Below are positions 43,539 to 54,500 of a stretch of DNA of 64,000 nt, one piece after another. The notes beneath the pieces are model-generated. The model did no database searches. It was not told where the DNA came from and saw only the letters and a program-made list of their open reading frames with translations. The position numbers and the translations under genes are program-made. The stretch covers positions 47,283,474 to 47,347,473 of the forward strand of contig NC_067113.1 in assembly GCF_021347895.1 (NCBI RefSeq). Reading direction: 5' to 3'. The stretch is from Acanthochromis polyacanthus. Its lineage: Eukaryota > Chordata > Actinopteri > Pomacentridae. How positions within the stretch are numbered: the stretch's first letter is position 1; every line of letters starts with the position of its first letter.

Positions 43539-43709
43539 ATGTCGTCCTGCTGTGTTTTTGGATGCCAGAATAGGAGGAATGACATTGGCGAACGCAAATT
43601 AAAGTTTTATAGGATTCCACCGAACACTCGTGCTCAGAGGGAACGAAGACAGTTGTGGTTAAATACACTGAGGCGAAAAGACTGGACAGAGACGATCAGC
43701 TGCAGTCAA
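43539..43709 (+). pseudogene. THAP zinc-finger fragment (N-terminal half)
   Basis: Begins MSSCCVFGCQNRR, then LKFYRIP and RRQLWLNTLRRKDW. This is the first Cys pair, the small loop and the conserved Trp of a C2CH THAP finger. The second Cys-x-His half (CSxHF) and the AVPTIF box are missing; the frame runs into unrelated sequence. THAP fingers are DNA-binding modules of P-element-like and ISL2EU-type transposases. Confidence 0.75.
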
Positions 43710-43867
43710 TTCCAGCCATTTTCAGTACAAAAAATCGCTAATATTCTATTTGTAAATAAAAAAATATTCAATTCAGTTCAGCTTTATTCCAGACACTGGG
43801 TCCAAATACACACACCATAAGAACAAGGACACAACAAGACACAGAAAAAAATACAATCAAAAACAAT

Positions 43868-44338
43868 AACCCGTTAAATATGACGAGAAATAGGAATATT
43901 GGACGCACATCGCGAGGTGCATTTCCTTGAAAACGACCGATTCGTGGATTATATACCGACTTCAAGACATGTTTTGGACAAAATAGTTTACTGGCTTGTG
44001 TCGTCTGGATGTCCAAGGTTGGATTATGGCCGTTTTTTGTGGAATATTTTCATCTGTGTGTAATAATGAACCCGGAAATGTGAGTCGCGCTGTGTGCGTT
44101 GAAGCCGTGTACAGAGAAAGGATGGATGGATATTCGTTGTTTGTCGGACAAATGTGTTTATATTACCCGCTGTGGTAATCACATCTGAAAGTGTTTTACA
44201 CCGGCGTATTCATGAGAATCTAAGCTTTCCATCGGCGTATAGTGTTTATATAATCGCGTTGCAGCCTTCGGACATTCTTTAAATTCCTATGCAAATTAGT
44301 AAGTGCACCGCTGGCGGTACACTGAAGTTTAACGGGTT
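43868..44338. mobile_element. 471-bp MITE with piggyBac-like ends
   Basis: Perfect 11-bp inverted ends AACCCGTTAAA/TTTAACGGGTT. The TTAA next to the ends suggests piggyBac-type insertion, although the left outer TTAA is altered. It carries the ATCACATCTGAAAGTG module of the palindrome at 34.5 kb and matches, inverted, parts of 48,510-48,790. Confidence 0.6.
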
Positions 44339-44510
44339 AAAAATGCTCGAGTTTGCAGCGCAAACTCCCAGTCCCGCTTGACTTCTCGCTCCGCTTTTGA
44401 CTCCAGCATAAGCCCCGCCCACAAAAAACGTCACAATGTTTGTAAACAAATAAAGGGTCTATTCACCTTATTCAGCTCCGCCCATTTTCCAACGGGCGGG
44501 ACTTCCTGTT

Positions 44511-44972
44511 TTGAGTAGTACTTCCGGTAACTCGGTTATGGCGGTGTTTACAACTGAGAAAGTGATGTGGGAAGAAACGAAAACCTCTTTAAAAAACAGA
44601 AATGGATCAAGTCTGCCTCATCCGCGACTTATTACAGAGTGGGAGGATGACATGAAAAAGTGGCCACAAGTCATGTATGGCGATATTTCGAACTATTTCG
44701 TGTTGTCTCTTGGCGTTGATCGCTCGGCTATGAGGAATTATAAGAGCACTGAAGCCTATCAATATTTGCACAGTGGTAAAGTCGGCGCTGTTCTGTTACA
44801 TCAAGAACGGGAATATACGTTTCTTAAAGCTAATGTCAGCCCGAGTCAGGCAACCTCCTCACACATGGTGTGGGTGTTGGTGACAGCTGATGAAGCGGTG
44901 GAGACCACGGGATGCTCCTGTATTGCTGGGTTGGGACGGTCCTGCAGTCACGCTGCTGCGATATTATGGAAG
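44511..44972 (+). pseudogene. SWIM zinc-finger gene fragment (first exon of a YqaJ-linked transposon protein)
   Basis: The open frame holds ITEWEDDMKKWPQV, YQYLHSGKVG and a SWIM finger CSCIAGLGRSCSHAAAILWK (Cys-x-Cys ... Cys-x-His). It ends at a good donor, AAG|gtatgt (44973). A second ATG at 44538 has a better context. In related fish and invertebrate proteins this finger is followed by a YqaJ-type nuclease domain; no such exon exists before the right TIR at 45558. Upstream it has ACTTCCGG (ETS-like) and at the other end AAATGGCGCC, promoter-like motifs. Likely the broken second gene of an ISL2EU-type element, which is an inference from family knowledge. Confidence 0.7.
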
Positions 44973-46197
44973 GTATGTTGATTTGAATAAAACTTTATTT
45001 GATTCATGTATATATGCTGTGGTTGTGCAAACGGAGGTTGTTATTGTCATTTCTGAAACAGCTCCTGCGGTTTACTGTGTTATTAGCCCTGTCACAAGCT
45101 AATGCTAATTCTGTGGAGCAACAAAAAACTGATTCTGACCAAACCGCAGTCATAACAACGTTTCAAAATAGCAGAGAGTATCTTTTTACCTCACTGATGG
45201 CATAGCACGGTCTTTAGTGGAAACTGAACTTTGGTAGAATCGCTGTAGCTGCGCTGACAGTGACCGATGCAAGCTGTGTGTTTACATAGCCATGAGCTGG
45301 TCCGCAGCATTCAGATCTAACCTTTCCGTGCTCTAAACAGTTCTGAGAGAGAGAAAGCTTCATCGTTCCCCAGTTGTTGTGGCACACACGGACAGCGCAA
45401 TTGATGCCAAACATGTTAAAATCGCTTAAAAGAACAGTTAAAAGTAGCTACAGTAGCGAGAGGACTCGATGTTGTTGTAGTGCGAAGACGGTCAACCGGA
45501 AGTCGATCTCAAAAATGGCGCCACCCTGCCTCACTTCCTGAATAAGGTGAATAGACCCCAGTTCATTTTTGGAAAAAATAAAATTTGATAGACTGATTTT
45601 CTACAGCTCAGGATTTTTTTCCTGTTAGTTTTCATGGTCAAAATGAGAGATCAGGTGGCCGATCTCAAAATAAATCAATACTGAATTTTAAATAAATCGT
45701 TAAAGTTGACGGAGCCAGGGGGCGTGGCTATACTTGATAGACAGCAACAGAAGCCTCTGCGGTAATATGTGGGCGGGATAAGAGAGTCCTCAGCCAATCC
45801 TGCCCCTAGTTGCTCTCCGGTCCAGTCTGTTTGATGACGCTTTTTACGTCACTGGCTCCAAAAAATCCAAAACGGCGACCAGGAAGTAGCAAAATCCGGG
45901 CTTCATTTTCTCGGCGTTGAAACCAACAGGTGACGTCACGGTTAGTTTACACCTGGTCCGACCACATATCCCACGGAGGCTTGCATTTCGGTGGATAGCT
46001 CGCAAAGCATTATGGGGCGGTTGAGTATGACTAGTGTGGTCACCGCGCATACTTAAAAATTTTCCGGAAATGGTATACATCCGGGTATTTCTCGCGTACT
46101 CAGTCTTTTCATACTATCTAATGTGAATGCACTACATACTTATTTTGACGTCACACTTAGTATGAGTAGTACGTTAGTATGCGATTTCGGACACAGC

Positions 46198-48475
46198 CAT
46201 AGACTGTATATTGTTGATCCTCAGGGCCAGTGACCCCCTAATTAACTTATTCAGCTGTCAGGGAATCACCGGACCAGCTCTCCATCCTACGGGTCCGGTC
46301 CTACTGCCCCCTGAGATCTTACTCAGAGGGATGCTGCAGAACTGTTAAGCTGGTTGACAAGGAAAATTCGCCTAGCTGTCTCACTGCCTTCATCCGGATG
46401 CCTATCCCTACTTCCTCTGATAATTAATTTAACCGAGTAGCCACTTCGGTATAGTTAAATTTAACCACCAGATACACCTGTTAACGGCAGCTTTTCCTCT
46501 CATAGATCTGGCACTTAAGTTGCTAGGTTTAATTCAGAGATTATGGACATATAGACAACCTCTAGGATATGTTTATACTGGGCCAACCTGACCCCTATGA
46601 CTAGGTAACCTTTCAGAACCTTGCTACTATTATGCACGCAGTAATCTGACTTTTTACATCCAGAGCTAGATGTATAAGTATTCATTCAGGGATAAAAATA
46701 GCACTTGCAATTTGTTGTCTTTAATTGCAGAATAATGCTTTATTAATATAGTTTTAGCAGGGCAAAAGCATAGCCAATAAATCATCAGACAGTTAATCAA
46801 ACATCACTATTCTTTCAATTGTTTAACACGACTCATTAGTGGAACTATGCTTTCCTAAAAGAGAAGTAATATTCACCCAGATTACATAATTTGGAGGGAG
46901 AGCAGCCACGGTGTGGCCACACCTGGCTGCTCACCTGAGACCCGCCGGGGCCCAGGGGGAAGTGGACGGGGGTCCGGACCAGATTTAGATCTGCATATAT
47001 CCATTTTTGTTGTTTGGTCCAGTATTCCTCACATGGAAAATAGAGTTCAGTAATGTTCCTTCAGACAGCATTATTTCCAGATCACAGTTCAGTAATCCTC
47101 CAACACTGCAGGAAACGCAGTACTTTGGTCCATAATTCCATCAGAACAGTTATTCCTTTGCAGATCATGTTGAATCCCCGTCTGAGTTACGTGGTAAAAT
47201 CCCCTTAGCTCAGGGCATTTCTACCCTGGTTTGCATCAAGCGACTATCACCCAACGACTCCCAACTTGCGTCTCGATCAGATGTAATTTATAGTTTACTG
47301 TATCTTTACCCCCTCCCAACTCACACACTTGCCCCATACACTGACCGCATGATCACCTCCACTTTTAAGGAACTGAAACTGTCTGTTTTGGACTGTCCAG
47401 ACAGCCCATCTTGCCCCCCCTGATCTCTCCTGTCTGCAACTCAGCACAGGCTCCTGATCAGGAAATGGAAACGCAGATGTCAGCCTCTAACTGTCGCTGG
47501 CATCCCATTGTGCAATCTTTTGGACAATGTGTACAGACTTATTAAAAAAAACAATCTATTTTGAGTCTAGTGACCTTTACTGTGAACACTTGACCCTAGT
47601 TCACTTAACTCGTGACTTCTCACCTCAATACAAAGTTAAAACCCTCTTATCTTAACAGTAGTCAAATCAAAACTCTTAAAAGCATTCCCATTTCATAAAG
47701 CATAAGTTCCTCTTTTTACTCAAATCTATCAAAAACATCAGTTTTCACAGTGAGTCACGCTTCTGACCTCTACACTGTTTCAACATTAAAGAATGTAAGA
47801 ATAGACACTTGGTTAGTTCACACTCATTCATTAGGTTATGGCATAATCTGATCCTAAATCACAGGTTATAATATCACAATGTTCCCTTATTTAGCTGTTG
47901 TTCTGTCAGAGTCTCCCCTTTGTGGCTGATTCTGGGATCTCATATCTCCATGCTTCACAACAATATATATAGTGGACGTAGCATCTGGCTCCAGAATTGA
48001 AGCCAACCCGGAAGTGTCAAAAACTTGCAATATCACGCCGTCCGCGAGGGTTGGCTCCAAAAAGCTTTTGCTCCATAGACCCCAATGCATTTTTGGAAAA
48101 AATAAAATTTGATAGACTGATTTTCTACGGCTCAGGATTTTTTTCCCATTATTTTTCATGGTCAAAATGAGAGATCAGGTGGCCGATCTTAAAATAAATC
48201 AATACTGAATTTTAAATAAATCGTTAACGTTGGCGGAGCCAGGGGGCGTGGCTATACTTGATAGACAGCAACAGAAGCCTCTGCGGTAAAATGTGGGTGG
48301 GATAAGAGAGTCCTCAGCCAATCCTGCCCCTAGTTGCTCTACGGTCCAGTCTGTTTGACGCTTTTTACGTCACTGGCTCCAAAAAATCCAAAACGGCGAC
48401 CAGGAAGTAGCAAAATCCGGGCTTCATTTTCTCGGCGTTGAAACCAATGGGTGACGTCACGGTTAGTTTACGCCT
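46198..48475 (+). mobile_element. MITE 'X' copy 2, interrupted by a solo LTR
   Basis: CATAGACTGTATAT at 46,198-46,211 continues at 47,963 and ends GGTTAGTTTACGCCT at 48475. It matches X copy 1 closely on both sides of that copy's own insertion. Length without the LTR is about 523 bp. Confidence 0.8.
46212..47962. mobile_element. Solo LTR of an endogenous retrovirus/LTR retrotransposon (1,751 bp)
   Basis: Begins TGTTGATCC and ends CTTCACAACA, giving the TG...CA ends with the short inverted repeat TGTTG/CAACA. A 4-bp ATAT duplication flanks it (46208-46211, 47963-47966), and it interrupts MITE X at a place known from copy 1 to be continuous. No gag, pol or env is nearby, so it is a solo LTR. 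The length is large for a fish LTR, and the 4-bp duplication is consistent with a retroviral integrase. Transcription orientation is not settled: AATAAA-like signals exist on both strands. Confidence 0.75.
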
Positions 48476-48482
48476 GCGCGAG

Positions 48483-48790
48483 AATCACCAGTTGATCGGA
48501 TCACCAGTTAATCTTGAACACCGGTATAAACCACTTTCAGATGTGATTACCACAGTGGGTAATATAAACACATTTCTCCAACAAACAACAAAAATTTGAA
48601 GGGACACATAAAGGGCATAACTCACCTTTGGATGCTCTGTTACCGGTCAACGATGAAAATAATCCACAAAAACTGGCCATAATCCAAGAGTAGTCATCCA
48701 GACAATACTAGCAAGTATAATATTTTGTCCAAAACATGTCTAGAAATAAGTAAATAATCCACAAATAGCTCGGCTCCGTGCGCGTCCACG
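48483..48790 (-). mobile_element. MITE fragment, inverted relative to 43.9-44.2 kb
   Basis: On the minus strand it shares GGATTATGGCC, TGTGTTTATATTACCC and GGTAATCACATCTGAAAGTG with 43,945-44,215, and its first part (GATCGGATCACCAGTT) matches 40,070-40,100 inverted. No coding content. Confidence 0.65.
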
Positions 48791-50689
48791 CAGCGCATGG
48801 TGGTGCTGCACTTTCCATAATTCATTGCATTTTTGTCCATAATTTTATGAAGCATTCATAAATCCACGCGGTCTCGGACTGAAAATGGCGACTGAAGCCT
48901 CAGCTTTCGATTCCAACCGCATTTCAACCAATCAAGTGACTCATCGCTGCCTCCGAAGCCTAAACAGCCAACCGTTGCCGAGACTGATGGATCTGGACGT
49001 CCCTTATATCATCAGTAAATTCTGAGCAAATCACGTCGGAGGAAATGTTTGACTGACAGGGCATGTAGCCAATGAGCTTGCTGAATAGCCTAGCGGCCTC
49101 TTTTAGTGGCCCTGTGTGATTTTTCACACCTCCTGCTCTCCTGCTGCGGGCAGCAGCTGGAGCTTTTCTCTGTCTCCGTCTGTGCCTCTGATTCAGATCA
49201 AGATCCACACTCTGAAGCTTATCTGAAGTGATTTTTTGAGTTCTTTGAGTTTTTGGAGTGAAAATAATGTGAAAACGGGTTGATAAACAGACATATACCA
49301 TTTTTGCCCAGGGTGTACATAGGGTGTCCAAAATTGACATAATTGGGCATATTAGTACAAAAACATGTGTGAAACAGTCATTTCTTGTAGTATTGCTCTG
49401 AAATTTTGTCCTGAACTATGTAAGACCCCAGACTGTTGCCTTTTTGTGTTTCAAGCTGTCACAGTGCTGCCACACTAATTTTCAGGTGTTTTATTAGGGA
49501 AAACATTTAGGCGTGAATAAAATTCATCCTAATTCAGTGTGTTCCAACATAAATAATTCTGTGCCAGTAGCACCTAGAGTAATTCTGACTCCACTGGGTG
49601 AAAATTCAGGTTGTCAGCTTTCAAAGGAGACAGTTCAAGAACAGCATTCAATTTACTTTCTGTACATCTTCAGTAGAAATTTCAGGCGAAAATTGACCGC
49701 AGCACATGAATTCTAATTCTGATAGCGAAATCTGTTTGAAAACAAAATGAAATGGCAAATTAGCCGACTTCCCAGCATGCATTTGGAAGTTAAAACTCAA
49801 TCATTTGTTACTGTAGTTTAAAGAACACATATATGAAGGAAATCTGCTGTGAGTCTTCCAGACACTTATAATTTAATAAAGCAGTTCTTTGTCAAAAATA
49901 TTCTCAGAGAACTTCAGGGAATGTATGTTTAAGCTGAGCCAGTTTAAACTGATTTGCAGAATTGCCTCTGTCGAATACTGAATTCTGCATTTCTAAAAAT
50001 TGTATTTGTCCAAGCTACATACTTTTTAGTTACTGTAGTATCTGGACATATTTGATTGTATGTTTTAGTGTATTTTTGTGTTCAGAATTTTAAACATGAA
50101 GTAAAAATATGAATGTATTTTGCAATCATTAGTCACTAGTCTGCAGTTTAGAGTCATAGTATCTGCAAGCTTTATATTTATATTTGGCTTTATTTCTGTT
50201 GAAGGATGTGTGATTTGTGACTGTTAGAATTAGCAGAGAAGGACATTATTTAATTGGTCAAATGTGCAAAATGGAATAAAAGAAATATAAAACAACATAT
50301 CTTATAAAATGTTTTATTGAGGTGAGCTTTGCATTCTGTGAACTGCTGTGATTATTTTCAGTGTTTCCTCTGAAGCTAGTACAGAGTGATAATCAGTGGA
50401 ACTTTTGAGTGACTTTTGTGTCATTTCTCGTGAATATAACTGCTGTGAAATCTCAAATACAACTGCTGCCTGTCCTCAGTCAAAAAAAAAACGATAAAAC
50501 AACCATTCCCTCATGAGGATTATAATATAAATGTAATGAAGAAACAGCAAAGGAAGAATAAGTTGAGTTAAAAATCGAGAAACAATATTTTTTTGTAAAT
50601 GATAAAAGACAGACAAAATAGACCATTTGTATAAATAAACAGACAAATAAACAACATATAATTACATGGAAATGCTCAAAAAACAATTG

Positions 50690-51080
50690 CTGTTATTATT
50701 ATTATTAAATAATATTTATTATATTAATTAATTATCATTAAATAGACAAATTAAAACAGAATTGCACAAAGATGCTAAAAACACTACTACTACTAATAAT
50801 GATGATAATGTTAATAATAATAATAATAATAAATATTATCATTATTATTATTTAACATATAATACAATTAAAATGATATAATATAAATAATAATATTATG
50901 ATACTTTGTTCTTACTCTTAAATAATGACAATAATAATAGAAAATATATAAATAAAGTAAGTGTTATTAATGACAATAATAATAATAATGAAAAAAATAA
51001 CAAGAACAGCAACAATAATGATAACGATAATACATCTTTTGTTTTATTTATATAATTTGTTATTTATTTACTATCTTATT
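50690..51080. repeat. TTA/AAT-rich microsatellite block (copy 2)
   Basis: The duplicate of 33,045-33,460, differing in repeat number. It lies directly upstream of the intact echdc3 promoter. Confidence 0.85.
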
Positions 51081-51197
51081 TACAAACATTTTTAATCTTT
51101 TTTATTATTTTTGTACGACTTTTTGTTACGTCATTACGTTCCCTACGTGCTGTTGATGTCGCTATACCCAGAAGTGAGAGCGAGAAGGTGAATGTGA

Positions 51198-51253
51198 AGG
51201 TGTTTTAATGAATTATTTGAGGGTAACGGGGTTAGGAAATAGGATATTGGGTT

Positions 51254-51285
<32 letters not shown>

Positions 51286-51396
51286 TCTGACCATCTCTTG
51301 ACTCACACTCCAGTCCAGTAGGTGGCGGTAAATGCATCTAATAGTTGGGTGCCAACCGCCAATAAAAAGAACGAAAGAAAGAAAGACAGAAAGGTT
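51198..51396. mobile_element. 199-bp short repeat inserted in the echdc3 promoter
   Basis: Absent from the duplicated promoter at 33,551-33,570. Flanked by AATGTGA on both sides (51191-51197, 51397-51403), which is single in copy 1. It contains a (TTTTG)n run, CCAGTAGGTGGCGGTAAATG, and the AGTTGGGTGCCAACCGCC dyad followed by AATAAAAAGAACGAAAGAAA. The latter is a widespread fish short interspersed repeat. Confidence 0.8.
51315..51329 (+). promoter_or_regulatory. Perfect CTCF consensus motif within the inserted repeat
   Basis: CCAGTAGGTGGCGGT matches the vertebrate CTCF core CCASYAGRKGGCRSY at all 15 positions. It lies 90 nt upstream of the echdc3 ATG, between the TRIM locus and echdc3. Binding is not shown by sequence alone. 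Confidence 0.55.
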
Positions 51397-51418
51397 AATG
51401 TGAGGTAAACAGGGGAAA

Positions 51419-51558
51419 ATGGCTGTTAGTATTCTGTCCAGAGGTCTCGGTTTGTTTCGGCTCAGCAGGAGAACAACGGCGCTGCTGTCCGGTTCTCGGT
51501 GTTTCTCTCAGACCGAATCCGAGCCGCTGACGGTGAGACAACAACAAGACGGAATCAG
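51419..51558 (+). CDS. echdc3: echdc3 exon 1: mitochondrial presequence
   Basis: Codes 46 residues plus two bases, ending QQDGI(R). Donor AG|gtgcag. The duplicated segment ends at 51495, in the codons for SGS. The start ATG is the same as in the truncated copy. Confidence 0.92.
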
Positions 51559-54500
51559 GTGCAGTAAATACACCGTGGGCTCGGAAACCTTAATTAGAAA
51601 CTGTCTAATTCTGAATAAAAAAATGATTTTGTCTACGGCGGAGTCTAACAGCAGAACTTCATTACTTCAGTGTATCTGGGAGGGTCTAAAGGTAGATTCG
51701 GCATGCATTTTATTAATGTAAAATGCACATTTACATAAAAAGGTGACAAAATGTGGATTTCTTTCACTCGTTAGCTTGAGAGCCAATTGAGAAAAAGTTT
51801 TTACATGATTCATCTCTGAGTAAAAACATGCACCAAAACAGCACAGCAAACAATCTGCATGAGGCATACTAGTTATACTGGACTTTAATGTGTAGAAACA
51901 CAACATGCAAAGATGTAAATAAATATAGTTTTAATTTTGAGGCACTGCACTTGAATATTTCCACATGGTACTACTTTAAATTCTCATTTTATTACATGGT
52001 ATTAATGTCAAAGTTAAATTTCACATACAAACCAGGGATCATCTGTAAAATATGATGCATTAGCATGAATTAAACTCTTGAACACTATGTGAAACAGTTC
52101 AAGTTAGCCCCAGATATAATAGGCGTTCCCTTCAAAATATAAATAATGTGCATTTGTGTCCCCTAATAAATACAAAAATAATATTTTACACTTGGTGCCC
52201 AGACTTTGTGTGCTGTTTTACATAAATAAAATACATTTCCATCATAAATCGATGCATAAAAGGCACAAACTGGTGCAGAAAAAAAAATCACCAGAATGCA
52301 GGAAATGAAGAGTTTATTGCTTAAAATTTCCTTTTAGGGATGATGCTGTGACTTTAAATGTATTTAAAAAGCGGTGATTTAACTAATATTGCCACAAGAT
52401 CAACTTTACTGATCCCTCACTGTGGAAATAAACAAAAAATATGGTATATTATCTGTTTTAGTTATATTGTATCATGCATATTTTATGATTTCATTTCTGT
52501 GTCTGTTGTTTTTTTGACTGTCAAAGCTCTTTATAAATCTTATTTTTTGAAGTCCTTTAAAAATAAGTTTAATATAATTCCTTCATATCAATAACCAAAA
52601 AAGGAGAATTAAACCACTTGTTTTTTTTTTTATGCAGTTTGAATTAAGAGTAAGAAAGTGGATCATGATGGATCCAGAAACAGGTTGAACATGTTTAACA
52701 TGAATTTAATACTCCTCTGATGAAGGTTGAACAGTGTCATTATTACTCTGCATTGACATTTTATTTCTATCTCCTTCTTTCCTGTGGTTTTACTGATCTG
52801 TGTTGCAAATGCTGAGTCACTGTTCTTTACACAGAAATGCTGAAACGTGGTTAATTTTTGGCTGCATGAAACACCATAAAACACTCGAGTAAAAAACAGC
52901 TTGATAGAGAATTAATGTAACAAAGTGCAGTGAAGATTGTGCTCAATTTTGCTGGAAAAATCTGCTTTTTTTGTCTTCCAGGAGAATAATATTAAACAAC
53001 CCCAAGAAGAGAAACGCTCTGTCTCTGTCCATGCTGGAGTCTCTCAGAGAAAACATCCTGACTGATGTCAGCAGTGACGATCTCAGAGTTATTATCATAT
53101 CAGGTGGGTTTTTATTGAGTGTATGAGTGAAATATTTCGTAGCAAAGGTGCTGGTTTAACTTTGTGGCATCTTTTTTCCAGCCAAAGGTCCGGTGTTTTC
53201 CTCCGGACACGACCTGAAGGAGCTGACGTCAGCTCAGGGCCGAGACTATCACACTAAGGTGTTCCATACCTGTGCAGAGGCTAGTTAAGTTTCTGTCTTC
53301 ATGCAGCATGTTGAGAACTCTGTCAGCCTCCTCTTAGTATTTACTGTGTGAGTCTGGGATTTTAGTTAAGAAGTGCCTAAATAAAGATGGCTTTAAACTG
53401 TTCATTTGGTCAGATCAGCAGTCAAAAAGCTAAATATGTTCAGTATAAAATTACATAAAACAGAGAAAAACAACCCGGATCAAAGAAAGGTGTTTCACTG
53501 CATTATTGTTTTATAATCTGGAAATTAAAAGGACATTTTCTTCTTATTTTTCCCTTGGAAATTAGCAGTTTCTGGCGTTTTTTTGCTCATGTCACATTTT
53601 CAAATTAATGCAAGAAAATGAATATATATTTTTATTTTTCTGGCTAAGCGACTAGCTGTCAGAACAACCACGACTCGAAATAGATAAAATTCAATAATGT
53701 CTTCCATGCAGGATTGCACAGTTAGAATGCCATGAATGCTAAAAACGAATAAATCAAAGTTAAATTTCTTAGACTAGTAATATTAGAGAATTCGACAAAC
53801 AGAATATTGTTCCTTGTATGATTTGTGATGGACGAGGCCTGAAACATTTGCAGCGGTGGATTTGTCATAGTTACAGTGACGCCATGCCGCTATCTCACAG
53901 TGATGCAGAAATCCATGGATCCAGACTATAAGCCACATCACTGCCAAAATCTAATCACTTGGTTCTTGTGTCATTTCTGACCTTCTCTGAAAATTTCATC
54001 CAAATCTGTTTTTGAGTAATGTTGCTAACAGACGGACAGACAGACATACGCCGATCGTCTCATAACTCTGCATTCCTTGGCTCAGTGACAACTTTTGTCT
54101 CTTGTACTTCAGGTGATGACTCTGATACAGGACATACCTGTTCCAGTCATTGCTATGGTCAACGGTGTTGCCACAGCGGCAGGTTGCCAGCTGGTTGCCA
54201 GTTGTGATGTTGCCGTGGTGACGGAGAAGTCCACCTTCGCCACTCCGGGTGTCAACGTGGGTTTGTTCTGCTCGACGCCGGCGGTGGCCATCGGCCGGGC
54301 AATACCAAGGAAGGTAAGAGCTGAGGACACTCAGATAACCCACGTATATTTAAAAATCACACTCTGCTGACTTTTTTCATAGACTTTATTCCTCAACTGT
54401 AAAATATGGTGCCCAGTAATAACCAAATGTAAGGGGTCCTTACACACAATGTTAGGTGACGTTTAAAATTCATTTTGGCTAAGGTATTGTGGAAAAAATG

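Larger units (their letters stand above)
43428..45550 (+). mobile_element. Insertion in MITE X carrying THAP and SWIM gene pieces
   Basis: Bounded by the 8-bp direct repeat ATAGACCC (43420-43427, 45551-45558), present once at the matching place in X copy 2. Inside are a THAP-domain start, a piggyBac-like MITE and a SWIM-finger ORF. A 21-bp perfect inverted pair (44455-44475 and 45538-45558) also bounds the SWIM half, and it overlaps the right ATAGACCC, so the true element borders are ambiguous. Confidence 0.6.
43298..45954 (+). mobile_element. MITE 'X' copy 1, interrupted by a 2.1-kb insertion
   Basis: Starts CATAGACTGTGTATATATAG and ends GACGTCACGGTTAGTTTACA plus CCT. It is flanked by the 9-bp direct repeat GGTCCGACC (43289-43297 and 45955-45963). 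The same element without this insertion is at 46198-48475, which gives an uninterrupted length of about 520 bp. Confidence 0.8.
42792..46198. mobile_element. 3.4-kb TIR element (outer shell of nest)
   Basis: Left end GGCTGTGTCCGAAATCGCAT and right end its reverse complement (46,165-46,198), with TIRs of about 33 bp having one mismatch (CCAACG versus CTAACG). Such ends are common in fish non-autonomous DNA transposons. Other elements are nested inside (43298-45954). No target duplication could be settled. Confidence 0.75.
38959..49703. mobile_element. 10.7-kb island of nested transposable elements inserted in copy 2
   Basis: Copy 1 runs straight from ACATAAACAAGGG to CACATGAATTCTAATTCTG (about 32,015-32,055). 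In copy 2 these are 10.7 kb apart and about 10 bases at the join are missing. The island holds an L2 tail, an integrase fragment, TIR elements nested in one another, a solo LTR and MITEs. At 39,000-40,900 and 48,790-49,700 I see no feature I can name, although the left edge AACCCCTTAAGC resembles the MITE end at 43868. Confidence 0.85.
33648..51495 (+). repeat. Tandem segmental duplication, copy 2 (expanded by insertions)
   Basis: Corresponds to 27430-33650 with at least three insertions absent from copy 1: the palindrome at 34516-35224, the 10.7-kb island at about 38,959-49,703 and a 199-bp repeat at 51198-51396. Between insertions the two copies differ mainly by scattered substitutions and small indels. 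It ends inside exon 1 of intact echdc3. Confidence 0.95.
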
